A stretch of 64,000 nucleotides of DNA from Apodemus sylvaticus (Eukaryota; Chordata; Mammalia; Rodentia; Muridae). The stretch is from assembly GCF_947179515.1 (NCBI RefSeq), contig NC_067485.1, positions 8,001,360 through 8,065,359 on the forward strand. Direction: 5' to 3'. Of this stretch, positions 1 through 11,610 are shown one piece after another. The position numbers were made by a program, and so were the translations under genes. Under the pieces are notes generated by a model. It ran no database searches. It had not been told where the DNA came from and worked only from the letters and a program-made list of their open reading frames with translations. Within the stretch, counting starts at the first letter, position 1. Each line of letters begins with the position of its first letter.

Positions 1-417
1 ACCTGATATGAGTGAGTGATGGATATTTTGTGAATGATTTGCCAGTGTCATTCCCTGTTTTAATCTAAGAACATGACGAATGAAAGGGGTCAAGTTTGAG
101 GTTTTACTGTTCTGTTACTTTCAGGAGAGGGCGTAGCCCTTTTCTTTGCAGTGTAAACTGGACATGGTAGTGCCCACCGCAGCCCAGCCACCACTGAGGA
201 AGGGCAGCCTGGCCTGGGCAGCAGAGTGAGAGCGCCCACGCGCTCACAGATGCCATGCTGTGGGTGCTGCTCGTGTTACTTGGCGTTCTGTTGTATGGTT
301 GTCTTTATCCTAATCTTTTTAAAAACAAGATTCAGTATAGAATAAACAAATTCTGTTAAAGTCTCTGATGCAATTACAAAAACAAACATCTGTAAAAAGT
401 CTCTTACAAGATTCCTA

Positions 418-580
418 TGCGCTGGGTGGAGGCTGCTCACCTCCTGAGTCCCAGCACTCAGGAGGCAGAGGCCGCGGGTCTCTGTGAGATTCAGGACAGT
501 CTAGTGTACAGAATGAGTTCTAGAACTGCCAGGGCTACTCAGAGAAATCTTGTATTGAAACATAAATCAAAACAAAAGAT
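418..580 (+). mobile_element. B1 SINE
   Basis: Diverged B1 in the sense direction: the GCTGGGTGG start, CCCAGCACTCAGGAGGCAGAG box and GCCAGGGCTAC element appear in order, then an A-rich tail. Confidence 0.8.
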
Positions 581-640
581 GGATATGCATATTTTCTCAA
601 TATAGCTGATAAAGTAACAGTAAAATCATATATGGTAGAT

Positions 641-1030
641 GTCTTAGGGTTTTTATAGCTGCGACAAAACACCATGACCACAAATCTAGTTAGGGAAGAA
701 AGGGTTTATTCAGCTTACATTTCTACATTGCTGTCCATCATGGAAGGAAGTCAGGACAGGAACTCAAGCTGAGCAGAAACCTGGAGACCAGAGCTGATGC
801 AGAGGCCGTGGAACTGTGCTCCTCATGGCTTGCTCAGCCTGATTTCTCCTAGAACCCAGGACCACCAGCCCAGGGCCGGCACAACCCACAATGGTCCCAC
901 TCCCATTGATCACTAATTGAGAAAATGCCTAAACATCAGGATCTCATGGAGGCATTTCCTCAACTGAGGAACCTTCCTTTTGATGATTCTAGCTTGTGTC
1001 AAGTTGACAGAGACAACCAGCCAGTACAGG
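641..1030 (+). mobile_element. Dispersed rodent repeat, copy 1
   Basis: About 390 bp starting GTCTTAGGGTTT and ending CAACCAGCCAGTACAGG. It closely matches the copies at 16735 and 17308. The family is common in mouse DNA, but I am not certain of its Repbase name. Confidence 0.7.
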
Positions 1031-1398
1031 GGATTTATTTAGTTTTATCAGACAAAGGGACAAACAGTATGAGTTCTCCTCCTGCAGACTTCTTTCCTTT
1101 TTCCTCTGAGGCCTTACTCTTCTCCCAGTTACTTCAGGCAACAATGTGGCAAAGGGGACAGAAATAGTGAACTCAGAAGACAGGGAGCATTTGGGAAGAC
1201 CCAGCTGAGCTCTTTGCTGCTGGTAGCTTCAGAGAGCAGGGAGACCGTTGCCTTCCGGTCCCACTTCAGACCACTGTTCAGGCTCCCCAGACACTCCCAA
1301 CACTTACAGAGATGGTCCTGGTTAAATCAAACTAGAGCTCACTCACTGAATAGTGATTAAGTGATGACAGGGTCTGGGCTCCATCTCTGAGGAGGGTA

Positions 1399-1590
1399 GG
1401 GGATGGCTCAATGGCTAGAGCACGTGTTGTGGAGATTTAAGAACTGGAGTAGGATCCTCAGCTCTCACAGGAATGTAGGGTGGGGTGGTGGCCCGCTTGT
1501 AACTCCAGTTCTTGGAAGGAAGAGAGAGGAGAACCTAGAGCAAGCTGTAAGCTAGACTAGGCATGTTACTGAGAGACCCTGTCTGCATGA
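1399..1590 (+). mobile_element. Degenerate B2/B3-type SINE
   Basis: GGGATGGCTCAATGGCTAGAG resembles the tRNA-derived head of B2/B3, followed by degraded body sequence. Confidence 0.5.
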
Positions 1591-2702
1591 ATAAGATGGG
1601 AGGGCGCCAGGAAGAGTCCCAGCTGTCAGCCGTGGGACTCTTGAGATGCTCAGATAGACATGCAGGAGCAGGGGCATCACAGAGGAGTGCCGACTCCCTC
1701 ACCTTAAGTCTGAGCAGCACCACTTCAAGGCCTCCGGCCCGGATGAGTGTGGGGGGCGAGCGAGCAGTGCTGTGCGCCCTCCTGCAGGCGCAGTGTGCCC
1801 GCCGCCTCCCTCCTGCTGCCCTGCCATGTTCTCCGGTCACTGTGCTGGGCACCCTGAGCCTTAAGCCACAGCTCTTTCTTCCTTACGCTGCTTCATTCCC
1901 GCAACAGAACGAGTGACCGACCAACAAACTACCCCTTTTCTTCACAGACGGTTTTGTATGTGTTGAGTTATTTTTATACTGAATAAACGGAAAAATAAAT
2001 TGTGTTTAACCATTGAGTAGATGAAGAAAATTTTACCTTACACTTTTCTCCTGGTGTTTTCCTGTATCTTTCTGTTAACTGTCAGACCTTTTAATATTTT
2101 CTTAATAATGCCCAGGTCTTCATTTAGGATGAGTTCTTTGCATATGTAGAATTAAGGTTATATTGTCACAGCTTTCTGTCACAGACTGATGTCTGTGGTT
2201 AACAACAAATATGGAGAAGAGGCTTACTCTGGTGTGTTTGCAGAGGTCTGAGTCTGCGGCTAATTGGTTGTGCCGTGGGGCCCATGAGAAGGCAGGACAG
2301 AGTGGTCGGAGTCCAGGGAGAGCAAAGCCAGTGACCTCATGGTGCCAGGGGACAGGCACTGAAAGGGAGTAGCTCCTAGGAGCCTAGATGATGTTCTCCC
2401 CAGTGGCCTGACTAAAATAGCCTTCAGCCACAGTCCTTGTGAGGCAGTTGAAGACTAATGATATTGTTAATATTCCTTAATTATAGAAGAGCATCTTCTT
2501 GGTAGCTTCCAATTTTCTCAGTTAAGGAGTCTTGAAGTGTGGGGTTCAGTATATTTTTGAAGTGTTATTGTAACTATTTTGGCAAAATTCATGCTGCTTT
2601 TCATAGATTTCTAATCACAGTCATACTCTATTGCTTGAAGTGATCTAAATTAGAGGTTACATCAGCACATGATGTGGGTTTCCTCCTCAAGAGCTCATTA
2701 TA

Positions 2703-2822
2703 GGAGTGCAGAGATACCTCAGTGGTTAGAGCACATGCTGTTATTGCAAAGGCCCCAACTTCAGCTCCCAGCACCCATATCTGGGGGTTTACAGCCACCT
2801 ATAAAACACAAACACACATACA
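2703..2822 (+). mobile_element. B2/B3-type SINE with simple-repeat tail
   Basis: tRNA-like head (GAGATACCTCAGTGGTTAGAG), body with CAGCACCCATAT, then CA-rich sequence that runs into the (GA)n tract. Confidence 0.65.
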
Positions 2823-2862
2823 CAGAGAGAGAGAGAGAGAGAGGGAGAGGGAGAGAGGGAGG

Positions 2863-2921
<59 letters not shown>

Positions 2922-2935
2922 AGAGAGGGAGAGAG
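2823..2935 (+). repeat. (GA)n microsatellite
   Basis: Over 100 bases of nearly pure AG dinucleotide with GGGA interruptions, at the tail of a SINE. All six short frames through it are artefacts (RERERE or SLSLSL). Confidence 0.97.
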
Positions 2936-3611
2936 AAATTAAAAATAAAAATCTTAAAGAGATTTGAGAGATGGAATTCCATTAATGCTCTCAGGACCTG
3001 GTGGCCAGTTGGCTGGAATCAGCATCTGCCCTAACATCTTGAGTTTTGTGTCCCAGCTATGCCTCGGTTCCTCCTGGTATTTCCTGGCTTTCCAACCTCT
3101 CCTCTTCCCAACATTGGAAGGGGATTCTGCAGAACATTCAAGGAGACTTCCAGTTGGATTCTTGGGGTAAATTCCTAAATGGGTGGGATTTAAACCCTGG
3201 TGGGTTGTCTTAACTCTCTGGTTCTGTCCTGCCTCCAACAGTGCTGCTGTTATGCACACAGAATTACTCGCCTAACAGTTAGACCATTTGCTTTCTGTGT
3301 GGAAAGGCCGAGTAGACATTCCTGGTCGGCTCCTCTCCTGTCCTCTGCTTTTTACAAGGTTTTTTTTTTTTTTTTTGTGGCTGTCTTTTATGTGCGTAAT
3401 CTTTAAAGCTCAAGTTTTGATATGTACTGATTTTGATTTTGGTTATTCTGTGCTAATTTTTTATATACAAGTAGGGGGATGATTATTCTTATTTTACACA
3501 ATTACTATTTTATCACTTTCCATGCCAGACTTAAACTTGGGAGAAGGTTGTGCATTGGTGTCAGAGGATGGTAGTAGTGAATTTTGTCATGCTTCTCTTT
3601 TATGATTTCAG

Positions 3612-3695
3612 GACAAAAATTGCCCAAGATATCGAAAGGCTGATACACCAGAGTGACATCCTGGACCGGGTGGTGTATGACTTAGACAACCCGAC
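3612..3695 (+). CDS. Agtpbp1: Agtpbp1 (CCP1) internal exon, residues about 665-692
   Basis: First coding exon of the gene inside the window. It follows a TTTCAG-type acceptor (AG at 3610-3611) and ends before a GTGAGT donor at 3696. It enters with the last base of a split codon and leaves with two bases, so it can only be read with an exon upstream of the window. The translation contains IAQDIERLIHQSDILDRVVY, which I recognise as the CCP1 segment just before the N-domain. It is helical in character and carries no catalytic residue. Residue numbers here and below assume the protein ends at residue 1218. Upstream exons, start codon and promoter are outside the window. The 3.6 kb before it is intron. 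Confidence 0.93.
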
Positions 3696-4271
3696 GTGAG
3701 TCCGGCCTCTAAAAAATGTTGCTCATAGTTGTTGTTCATTAGTGTCCAGTCCAAGGGTAGATAGTTTTCTCCAGTGCACCTTCCCGCCCCCTCGCTGCTC
3801 CTCTTGTGCTGGAACAGGCAGCTGTGTGAGAAGCATGAGCAATCTTGTTTATTTTAAGGCTAGAGAAGCCTTTGGTTGTAGGTGAAATTTAAAGGTTATA
3901 AGTTAGTTCTGTGGTTTTGGAAAAGTGAACCTCCCTCCACTGAACAGCATGGGTTTCACAAGAAAAGCTAGCCTTACTGCCCCAGCGCTTGCCGAGGCAC
4001 TGCCACTCCCGACTGGCCTTCGCCTGCCAGGTCACTTGCTACTTTTGCATTAGCACTGGTAATATGTGTGAGGATTTACCTGTAGTAAATAAATACAATT
4101 ACCACTACTCAAGTAAGAAGTTTAGTCAGTTTTCTGTGGGTCTATCCTCCCCTTACTGTGTCAACACTTTGAGGAAATGCACACTTTACTTTTCATGATT
4201 GGAGGAAACAGACTTTTAAAAGTAATTGTTGGCACATATATGAGTAAAAGCTCTGTCAAAGATGGTGACTG

Positions 4272-4420
4272 GGTTTAGAATACTCCTTCTTCTTGGCTAT
4301 GGCAGGGTCGCCCACTGTGCCCTAGGCTGGTGTGGGACTCACTGTGTAGCTCAGGGTGGCCTTCAACTTAGAACAGCCCTCCTGGTTCTGGAGGATGTGT
4401 CACCACTACTGACTTCAAAG
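4272..4420 (-). mobile_element. Degenerate B1-type SINE
   Basis: Reverse-orientation B1 features: CTAGGCTGGTGTGGGACTCACTGTGTAGCTCAGG and a degraded head. Confidence 0.5.
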
Positions 4421-5004
4421 TATTTTTACACAGGGAAGAAGAACAGAACTTATTTAATGTGTTTATTCCATTGTTCATGCTTCTATGTTAGATGTAGAAA
4501 GATAAATCCTGGCATCTCTAGACCGGGCAGATGTGGGCAGACCCAGAGGCAGAATCCTCAGACGAGCAGGGTCTTCCTTCTGTGAGGGCTGGGCGGACAG
4601 CGCTAGGGCCTGGCATGTGTGTGCTCAGCAGTGTGGGAGGGAGAGCCCCTAAACCTCCTGAGGTAGCTAAGAGCAAGAACAGCATGGTTGTCAGAGTTAC
4701 AGCGCCTCACCAGGCAGTTTAAAAAGTAAAACTTTTTCATACGTGATAATCAGTATTTTAGAAATGACATTTGTTCAGTGAGGCAAAGTCCTCACTGTGG
4801 GTATTAGTGTAGGAACAAGTGTTTTATAATTACAATTTGAGTATAAATATCAGTCAGATTTTGTCTTTGTTGTGTTTGCTATATTCTTTCTTGTAAAAGA
4901 AAGAGAAGCATAGTATGTTGTAGATCTGCCTTCTAATTTCAGTCTTTGCTTACCTTTTCAAGTGTAATATATTTTAACATATTTATTTTAAAATATTTAT
5001 TTAG

Positions 5005-5091
5005 CTATACCACTCCAGAAGAAGGAGATACTTTGAAGTTTAACTCAAAATTTGAATCTGGAAATCTGCGCAAAGTAATTCAGATTAGAAA
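5005..5091 (+). CDS. Agtpbp1: Agtpbp1 (CCP1) internal exon, start of the N-domain
   Basis: The acceptor is TTTAG at 5000-5004 and the donor is GTAAGC at 5092. The exon is 87 bp and completes the split threonine codon from the previous exon, which fixes the frame. It encodes residues about 692-721 and includes the block FNSKFESGNLRKVIQI. That FESGNL signature marks the beginning of the beta-sandwich N-domain that precedes the peptidase fold in all cytosolic carboxypeptidases (M14B/M14D type). In known structures this domain packs against the peptidase domain and is needed for folding and substrate access. It is only 79 bp from the next exon, the shortest intron in the window. Confidence 0.95.
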
Positions 5092-5170
5092 GTAAGCCAT
5101 TTGAATGTTCTCATTTTGTGTGCACACACTCTCTGGACTTGCCATCAGGTGTCTTTGTCTTATCTTTCAG

Positions 5171-5319
5171 AAGTGAGTATGATCTCATTCTGAACTCTGA
5201 TATAAACAGTAACCATTACCATCAGTGGTTCTACTTCGAAGTCAGTGGGATGCGGCCTGGTGTGGCCTATAGGTTCAACATCATCAACTGTGAGAAGTCC
5301 AACAGTCAGTTTAATTATG
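5171..5319 (+). CDS. Agtpbp1: Agtpbp1 (CCP1) internal exon, N-domain core
   Basis: The acceptor is CTTTCAG (ends 5170) and the donor is GTAAGA at 5320. The 149-bp exon encodes residues about 721-771. It contains EYDLILNSDINSNHYHQWFY followed by FEVSGMRPG, the most recognisable conserved core of the CCP N-domain, with alternating hydrophobic strands. The phase changes from 2 to 1 across this exon and matches the next exon 13.3 kb downstream. No stop or frameshift is present. The aromatic cluster HQWFYFEV is typical of the family. Confidence 0.96.
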
Positions 5320-5489
5320 GTAAGACACTTTCCCTTCCCTGTGGGTGAGCGGGCACAAGGCCAGATTACCTGTAGGACCAGATTTTAGCATGAAGCACCA
5401 CCTTAGACACACTCAGTGCCTCTGATTTTCAAACCTCAGCCATTTATTACACAGAGTGTGAAAAAGCTTAAACTCTGGTTGGATGATAA

Positions 5490-5655
5490 GAGGAGCTGCG
5501 TGGAGCTGCATGCCTGTAACTTCCTGTCCTCCCAGTCCTGCCTAAGGAGGCAGATGCATGCCAGGGTTGGGCGTTTGCAGTGTGGGCTGGGGCTGAAGCT
5601 CAGTGAGAGCTCAACCCATAAAGCTGTGGATTCTATTCTCAGCTCCACCCAAGAG
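5490..5655 (+). mobile_element. B4-type SINE (B1-like plus ID-like parts)
   Basis: A B1-like left part (GCATGCCTGTAACTTCC, GGAGGCAGATGCATG) is followed by an ID-like right part (GGGGCTGAAGCTCAGTGAGAG). That order is the B4 arrangement. Confidence 0.5.
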
Positions 5656-5667
5656 AGAGAAGAAAAT

Positions 5668-5836
5668 GTTTCTGTAGGAGTGCTCTGTCTGCAATTACAC
5701 CCATGTGCCAGAAGAGGGCACCAGATCCTTTTCCAGAAGGTCATGAGTTACTGCTATCTGGGTGCTGGGAATTGAACTGGGGAAGAGCAGCCAGTGTTCT
5801 TAGCTGCTGAGTTAGCTATCTCTCCAGTTCCACGAA
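5668..5836 (-). mobile_element. B3-type SINE
   Basis: Reverse orientation with GCCAGAAGAGGGCACCAGAT, GTGCTGGGAATTGAAC and a tRNA-like head ending TAGCTATCTCTCCAG. Confidence 0.75.
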
Positions 5837-7169
5837 AAATAGTTTTACTTCCTTGTGCCTAGGAAGATATGCGCCCATGTCCCTGTGCCCAGCTCCCATC
5901 ATAGCCACCTTCGGTGTCATGCTACAAGTGATTTGGTATAACATGTTTCATCTTCCTTCCGTCTTCTGAAAGTTCTTGTGTAGAACTGGTGTGAATTCTG
6001 CAATGCATGATAGAATTTTCTCGTGAATCCATTTCTGCTTAGTGAGTTTCTTTTGTTGGCTGTCCTGTAAGCTAGAATCATGTCCTTAGTGGCCAAGGCC
6101 AGCTGAAGCGCTCTGTCACATGTCAGTGGAGTACTGGTCCTGTTGATTGCTGTGTCTCTGTCTGCAAGGTCTAGGTGGAGAGCCGTGGTTTCACTGCTCC
6201 TCACCACACCAGGCTCAGGCTTCGCTTACCGTTATCTACTGAACACCTGCCCTGCGACACTCAGGTCTGCCTCTGTTCGCAGTCAGGGTCTGTTTCTCAC
6301 AGAATAAATTCTTACCACACAGCTCATGGACATTGTTGAAGAGTCAGCATTTTGTGTATTCTTTTTTTCCTCGCTGTTACTCTCTGAGAGAATTATCTTT
6401 TCTTTTTAAAAATAAAACTCCAGTGTTTTGGAAGGAGAAATCTGAAGTGTGGAGTGTCATTGAAGGCTGCTCTGTTCATATTTTAAGTACAACTCAGGGT
6501 TATCTGCTGGGCATCTGGTCTGTAGCCACGGGCTATGTCTAGGGTGGATAATTATATAAACTTGAAATTTGCATTTAAAACTCAAAACATTCAAATTTCA
6601 AATCTAATAATAGCACGTATTTTTTAATATAATGTTTCCTAACATACAAACTTCCCTTTATTACAGATGGAGAAGAAATATGTTACAAAATAATAGTGGT
6701 TTCAACTATTTGTTGTAAAGATTGAAAAGCTTCTAACAATAGGCAAGAGACACTACATTATGTTCTCCAAAGCATTCCCTAAGCTGCCCAGAGCACATGC
6801 AGTGATTCTCTTTAGAAACATGCTCTCAGAGCACATGCGGTGATGCTCTTTGGAGATACGTCAGAGAAGCAGTAAAGTTTCTCAGAGTTGAAGAGATGTG
6901 GACAGTGTTTATTTGTGTGGTAGTGGAAATGAAACACTCTAGAATGACTCCCGTGTATGAGATAAAAGCTTTGCCATTTATCTAGTGAAATAATAGGGAG
7001 ATCAGATAGTGTAATATCTGTTATGGTTATAAACACTTTTTTTTTTTAGAGATTTGATGTCTCTGATCTAATTTGATCTAATTTTCAAGTAATCTTTTAA
7101 AGACAAAAGTTAATATTTTGACTAAAATGTCAATAGTTACATTGTTTGGCATAAATGGTGATAAAACTG

Positions 7170-7372
7170 TTCATTAAAAAAAGGTCTATTTGACTTTACG
7201 CATATGTCTGAGTGTCTGCGTGTGCACTGTGTATATGTGGGGCCCAAGGAGGCCAAATGCACTGGATGTCCAAGTGGCTGTGAGTCGCCATGTGTGTGCT
7301 GGGGGTCAGACTCAGGTCCTGGAACAGTAGTAGGTGCTCTTTACGTCTGAGCCATGGAGTAGTCTTGATGTC
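7170..7372 (-). mobile_element. B3-type SINE
   Basis: Reverse-orientation B3 pattern: GGCCCAAGGAGGCCAAATG, GCTGTGAGTCGCCATGTG, GTGCTGGGGGTCAGACTCAG. Confidence 0.7.
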
Positions 7373-8594
7373 TAGTTCATACACTTGATTCTTGGTGGTT
7401 TTAGTGTATAAAACAATCATTGGATGTGACTTGTATCTATCCAAGTAAGCAGGTTAGGTCCTGCTTACCTTCTGAGACTGGTTGGGGCTGGGTAGCATCA
7501 CAGTAGGTATGGTCATCAGCCGATTGTGACCTCTCAGAAATATTTGCTGACATTCAGCCTTGTTATATCTTTAAAATTTTTATCTTAATTGAAACTCGTT
7601 TGAAGTATTATCAAGATAAATAAAAATACCTATTGTGTTCCTTAACGTAGTGTTTTTAGAGTAGAAAAGAACAGTTAAGAAAACTGATGTCATTTGTGTG
7701 GTGGGTGTCCTTTAAGAATAAAAGACAAAGACACATTTATCTGTATGCAGCAGTGTAATCTCTAAATGGTGCTGTAAGTAGAATTTCACTAACTTTTAAT
7801 CTCATAAAAATAATGCCTTTAGCCCTAAACTTTGTTGAGGTAAAATTTTAACCCAAAACTTTGCTGAGTTAAGATTTTAATTTAAAATTGCTTATCTTAA
7901 GCAATGCTTATCTGCTTTAAAAGCCCTGCCCCCATGTGAGAGAGAAAATAGTTTCTGCCTTCAGTGTCATTTGGAATTTTAAAATGAGCAAATTCTGTAA
8001 GGATGCTGACTCATGGCAGCAGGACCTCTGATGGTGGCTGTTTAAATCTGCACTTGGGGTTGTCCTCTGGATGCTCTTGTATGTGTGTCATAGTTGGGGA
8101 CTCAGAGTGGTGCTCAGGAGGAAGTGGGGCGGAGGCCACCATGGACAGAGACCGCCCACTCAGCAAGCTCAGCCCAGCCTTGTCCCAGCCTTCCCGCAGT
8201 GCTGGCTTCTGACACAGAATTGTGCCTGCCTGAAGAGAAGGCTGGGGACCCTGCCATGCTGCTGTTCTCCTGTTTTAATGAGAAATCACATTGCTGATGT
8301 TTTCTCTGGTCCTTAAATGTTCCTCCAAAATACTTGTAATGTGTTTTATCTGAACCTTTGTTAGCGCACATCAGTGGTCACAGTTTCTCTGCATTTTAGG
8401 TATCCTGACATTTTAATCATTTTATATGCCTCCATTTAATTTAAAATACCTATATCTCATAAGCCGAGGCTTATCTACACATTAGCATTTGTTCAGAGAA
8501 TATTAATTTTAGTATTATAGTTTAGGGTTCTACCATATTTTCAAAAAACCATTTAAAATCTTGGGTTTGTTTCTCTGAAAAGTTTATTACTTTG

Positions 8595-8700
8595 TGGGGT
8601 AAGTCTCAACATAGCCCTAGGCGGCCTTGAACTCACTTATGCTAAGTCTGTCTAAGTGGTGGGATTGGAGCATGGTGCAGCCTACCACTCACGCATGTTT
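8595..8700 (-). mobile_element. Degenerate B1-type fragment
   Basis: GTCTCAACATAGCCCTAGGCGGCCTTGAACTCA is a diverged reverse B1. Confidence 0.5.
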
Positions 8701-8980
8701 ATTACAAGTGTTACTCACCATTTTATCAGGTACCAGAAACTTCTATTGGGTTATAAAGTATTTTGGGATTTTCTTTTTTATAAAACATGGTCTTGCATAA
8801 GGTAAATTTGAGTAGCGCTCCCATTAATGTAAAAATAGAACATGCTGTCCAGTGTCTCCTCTCAGCGCTGTTCAGTTTTGGACAGTATTGATCGTTCACC
8901 TTTTTTTGTCTAAGTGACATTTAGGTTTGCATTGGTAGCAGAGACTGTGAACAGTAACCGCAGCTCTGTCCTTGTTTCCA

Positions 8981-9105
8981 TGCTCCTCCTCCCCTCCCTC
9001 CTCCCCTCCTTCCCCTCCCTCCTCCCTTCCTTCCCCTCCCTCCTCCCCTCCTTCCCCTCCCTCCTCGCTTCCCTCTCCCTCCCCCCTCCTCTCTCTTCTT
9101 CTACT
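8981..9105 (+). repeat. Polypyrimidine tract with 21-bp periodicity
   Basis: Pure C/T on the + strand, with three 21-bp units of form CTCCTCCCCTCCTTCCCCTCC beginning at 8998, 9019 and 9040, then a diverged fourth. Such tracts can form triplex DNA, which is inference. Confidence 0.92.
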
Positions 9106-9302
9106 TCTGGGGGCTTTTCTTTTTATTTATTTAAAGTATTTTATTTTTATATTAAAAATCCCCCACAGCTTCTGGTTTATTAATTTCCTTTAGAAGTTTT
9201 CTTTAATTTTGACCTTTACCTTCCTGCAAGTTAGTACTTTTCTTTACTTCTTCAATTTGTTTTATGTAAATTATCAAAGCATTTTAAATTTCTTCTTTAT
9301 TA

Positions 9303-9376
9303 TAGCCCCTTATATTATATATATTATATATTATATATAATATATATATTATATATATTATATATATATTATAGCC
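9303..9376 (+). repeat. (TA)n-rich tract
   Basis: Alternating TATAT with ATTAT interruptions, directly upstream of a B1 insertion. Confidence 0.92.
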
Positions 9377-9399
9377 CCTATATTATAACCCTTCCCAGA

Positions 9400-9565
9400 T
9401 TTTTTTTTTTGATTTGTTTTTTTCGAGATAGGGTTTCTCTGTGTAGCCCTGGCTGTCCTGGAACTCACTCTGTAGACCAGGCTGGTCTCGAACTCAGAAA
9501 TCCGCCTGCCTCTGCCTCCCAAGTGTTGGGATTACAGGCATGCACCACCACCGCCCGGCGTCTCT
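9400..9565 (-). mobile_element. B1 SINE with target-site duplication
   Basis: Nearly complete reverse B1 (poly-T, CGAGATAGGGTTTCTCTGTG, to GCCCGGCG). The 10-bp sequence CCCAGATTTT occurs at 9394-9403 and again at 9566-9575 and looks like the target-site duplication. Confidence 0.92.
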
Positions 9566-10204
9566 CCCAGATTTTAATATTTCTGTTTTTAATCTTGCTA
9601 TCTTTGACTACAAAACTAGGAAAAAGGTTTACTATATTTTTTCCTGGCTTAATTATTTTGGTTAAAACCTTTGTTATTTTCAAAGGTTAATTAATCTTGA
9701 TTATAGACATGTAGACTTTATTATTTGCAACATTGTTTTGGACTTGAAGTAACCTTGAAATATATCCAGTCTGTTTTGTTTTAATAGATAATTAGAAATA
9801 TGATGGGTTATCTGTAGGTACAGTGAATACCCACTGGCTTAATGGAGAGGGAGGAAGACGCAGCCAGTGTGTGTGTTGGTTTAGACCTGTGTGTGACTCA
9901 TCTGCGTTTCAGTTTGGTTTCACTGTGGTAAGTTCTCAGTTTTAAAGCCTGCCAGTGCCAGTGTAATCTGGCCTGGAGTGGGCAGTGGCTCTCCACACCC
10001 TCCTTGTCCTTTGACAGTGCTGCAGTTAAGACTTCACTGTATTTGCCTTCCATTTTGTTCCTTTATTTGTAAATTTTAATTAGCTTGGTATGTGCTTGGC
10101 TGCTGGCTTTATAAATGGAGAAAGGGGTTTGTTCTTTGACCCTTTGTCTTTAATATAGATGATTATAGCTGAGTTAAAAGAAAACATCCACTGTGTCTGG
10201 TGCT

Positions 10205-10310
10205 GCTTCCTTCCTCTCCTCCCTCTCCTCACTGCCCTGTTTCCATCTCCCCTCATCCCCTCACTCCTTCTTTCCTCCTCTTCCTTCCTTCCCCTTCTCA
10301 GAGTGGTGCT
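10205..10310 (+). repeat. Pyrimidine-rich stretch
   Basis: Mostly C/T (TTCCTTCCTCTCCTCCCTC pattern) directly before the (CG)n(CA)n tract. A second such stretch lies at 10395-10447. Confidence 0.7.
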
Positions 10311-10321
10311 CAGGAGGCCCT

Positions 10322-10327
10322 CGCGCG

Positions 10328-10365
<38 letters not shown>
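10322..10365 (+). repeat. (CG)7(CA)15 alternating tract
   Basis: CGCGCGCG directly joined to ACACACAC, 44 bases of strict purine-pyrimidine alternation, a Z-DNA-prone composition. Confidence 0.95.
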
Positions 10366-10366
<1 letters not shown>

Positions 10367-11429
10367 CTAAATTCCTGTTCTTTGTTTCTTTAGTAGAAGT
10401 TCCCCTTCCTCTTTCTCTCTTCCTCTCCCCTTTCCCGCCCTCCTTCACTTTATGATGGTCCCTCATTGTTGTTCTAAGGACTCTATGTGGCATGGAGCGT
10501 GTCTGTGGGATTGAACCACCTGACACACACAGACCACGAGCTGAACTTTTCTCAGTCTCCATCTGACTTTATTCTAGACTCTTTCTGAGAACTTGATGCT
10601 GTGAATGTTCTTTTTCTTTCATATATTTGTAAATAATATCTATGAAGTTAGGATAAATGGTAGAGCGAGCAGTTTAGGTAACTAGACTTCTAAAAATACG
10701 ACCAGTGCTGGATTTGCTAGGTTAATGCTACATAAACTGAAGCTGGCTTGGTTTTACATTAGTAGAGGCTGAAAAAAGTGTTTTTTTGTAAACTTGAATT
10801 CTCACTGTGTGTAATTAGAACAGGCTGCACAGTTAATATAATGAGCACCCAGGACTTTTGATGACTAAAGAAATCATTTGTGGTGGAAAGTGTAAGCTGA
10901 TGAAGACCACAGTACTTACCAGGGTAGTTTGCCTTGTGTTTTTCTCTGTGGGAGGCTTGGCCATTTTGCCTTGGGGATGTTGAGTGACAAGCACGTGGAA
11001 ATGGACTTGGTGGGGAGGTCCCTGGTAGGGCTCACCAAGACGGACTGTGCCAGCGTTTATTTCATTTCTTTAGTTGACCCACCCCCAGACTTTATTTTAG
11101 CTGATTCCATTAAGTAGTCATCACAAATGATCCCAAAGCAGCTTTGAATATATTTCTGAGGTAACAAACACTGTCTGGATTGCTAAATTTGAACATTTGT
11201 GTCACTATCTTCAGACCCTCTTTATCTGTTACTTGAAATGGATTTTCTTCAGTTGCCACCAGATGGCAGTTTGGCATTTAATAATAGCTTCAGTTTCAAG
11301 CTTCTGTTTCATTCTCCCCTGCACATCTCTCCTTCTTATGTAAATCAGCCATATCGTCCTGGTTGTAACATAAAGTGAGCACGCACAAGACACTGTGAAA
11401 GACCCCAGTCTCATTTAAGATGATCAGCT

Positions 11430-11610
11430 TTGTGTGTGTGTGTGTGTGTATGTATGCTGTGTGTATATATGATGTGTGTAAGTATGTGTGTGTATGTATG
11501 TATGCATGTGTGTATGTATATATGCTGTGTGTGAGATCTATGATATGTTTGAGGATTTGTGTATTTCGTGTGTATGGTGCGTGCTGTGTATACTTGGCGT
11601 GTGTCTTACG
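11430..11610 (+). repeat. Imperfect (TG)n tract
   Basis: TGTGTG core followed by degraded TGTATG and GTGTGTAT variants. Confidence 0.9.

Larger units (their letters stand above)
1..3611 (+). other. 3' part of an Agtpbp1 intron
   Basis: No exon is visible before 3612. The stretch contains a B1 SINE, a dispersed rodent repeat, two B2/B3-like SINEs and a (GA)n tract, all listed separately. The remaining sequence has no coding character. The intron's donor is upstream of the window. Confidence 0.85.

Noticed and set aside
1..60. Possible end of an upstream exon at the window start (GAGTGAGTG)
   Set aside because: The few bases before it are too short to recognise as CCP1 coding sequence, and phase could not be tested.
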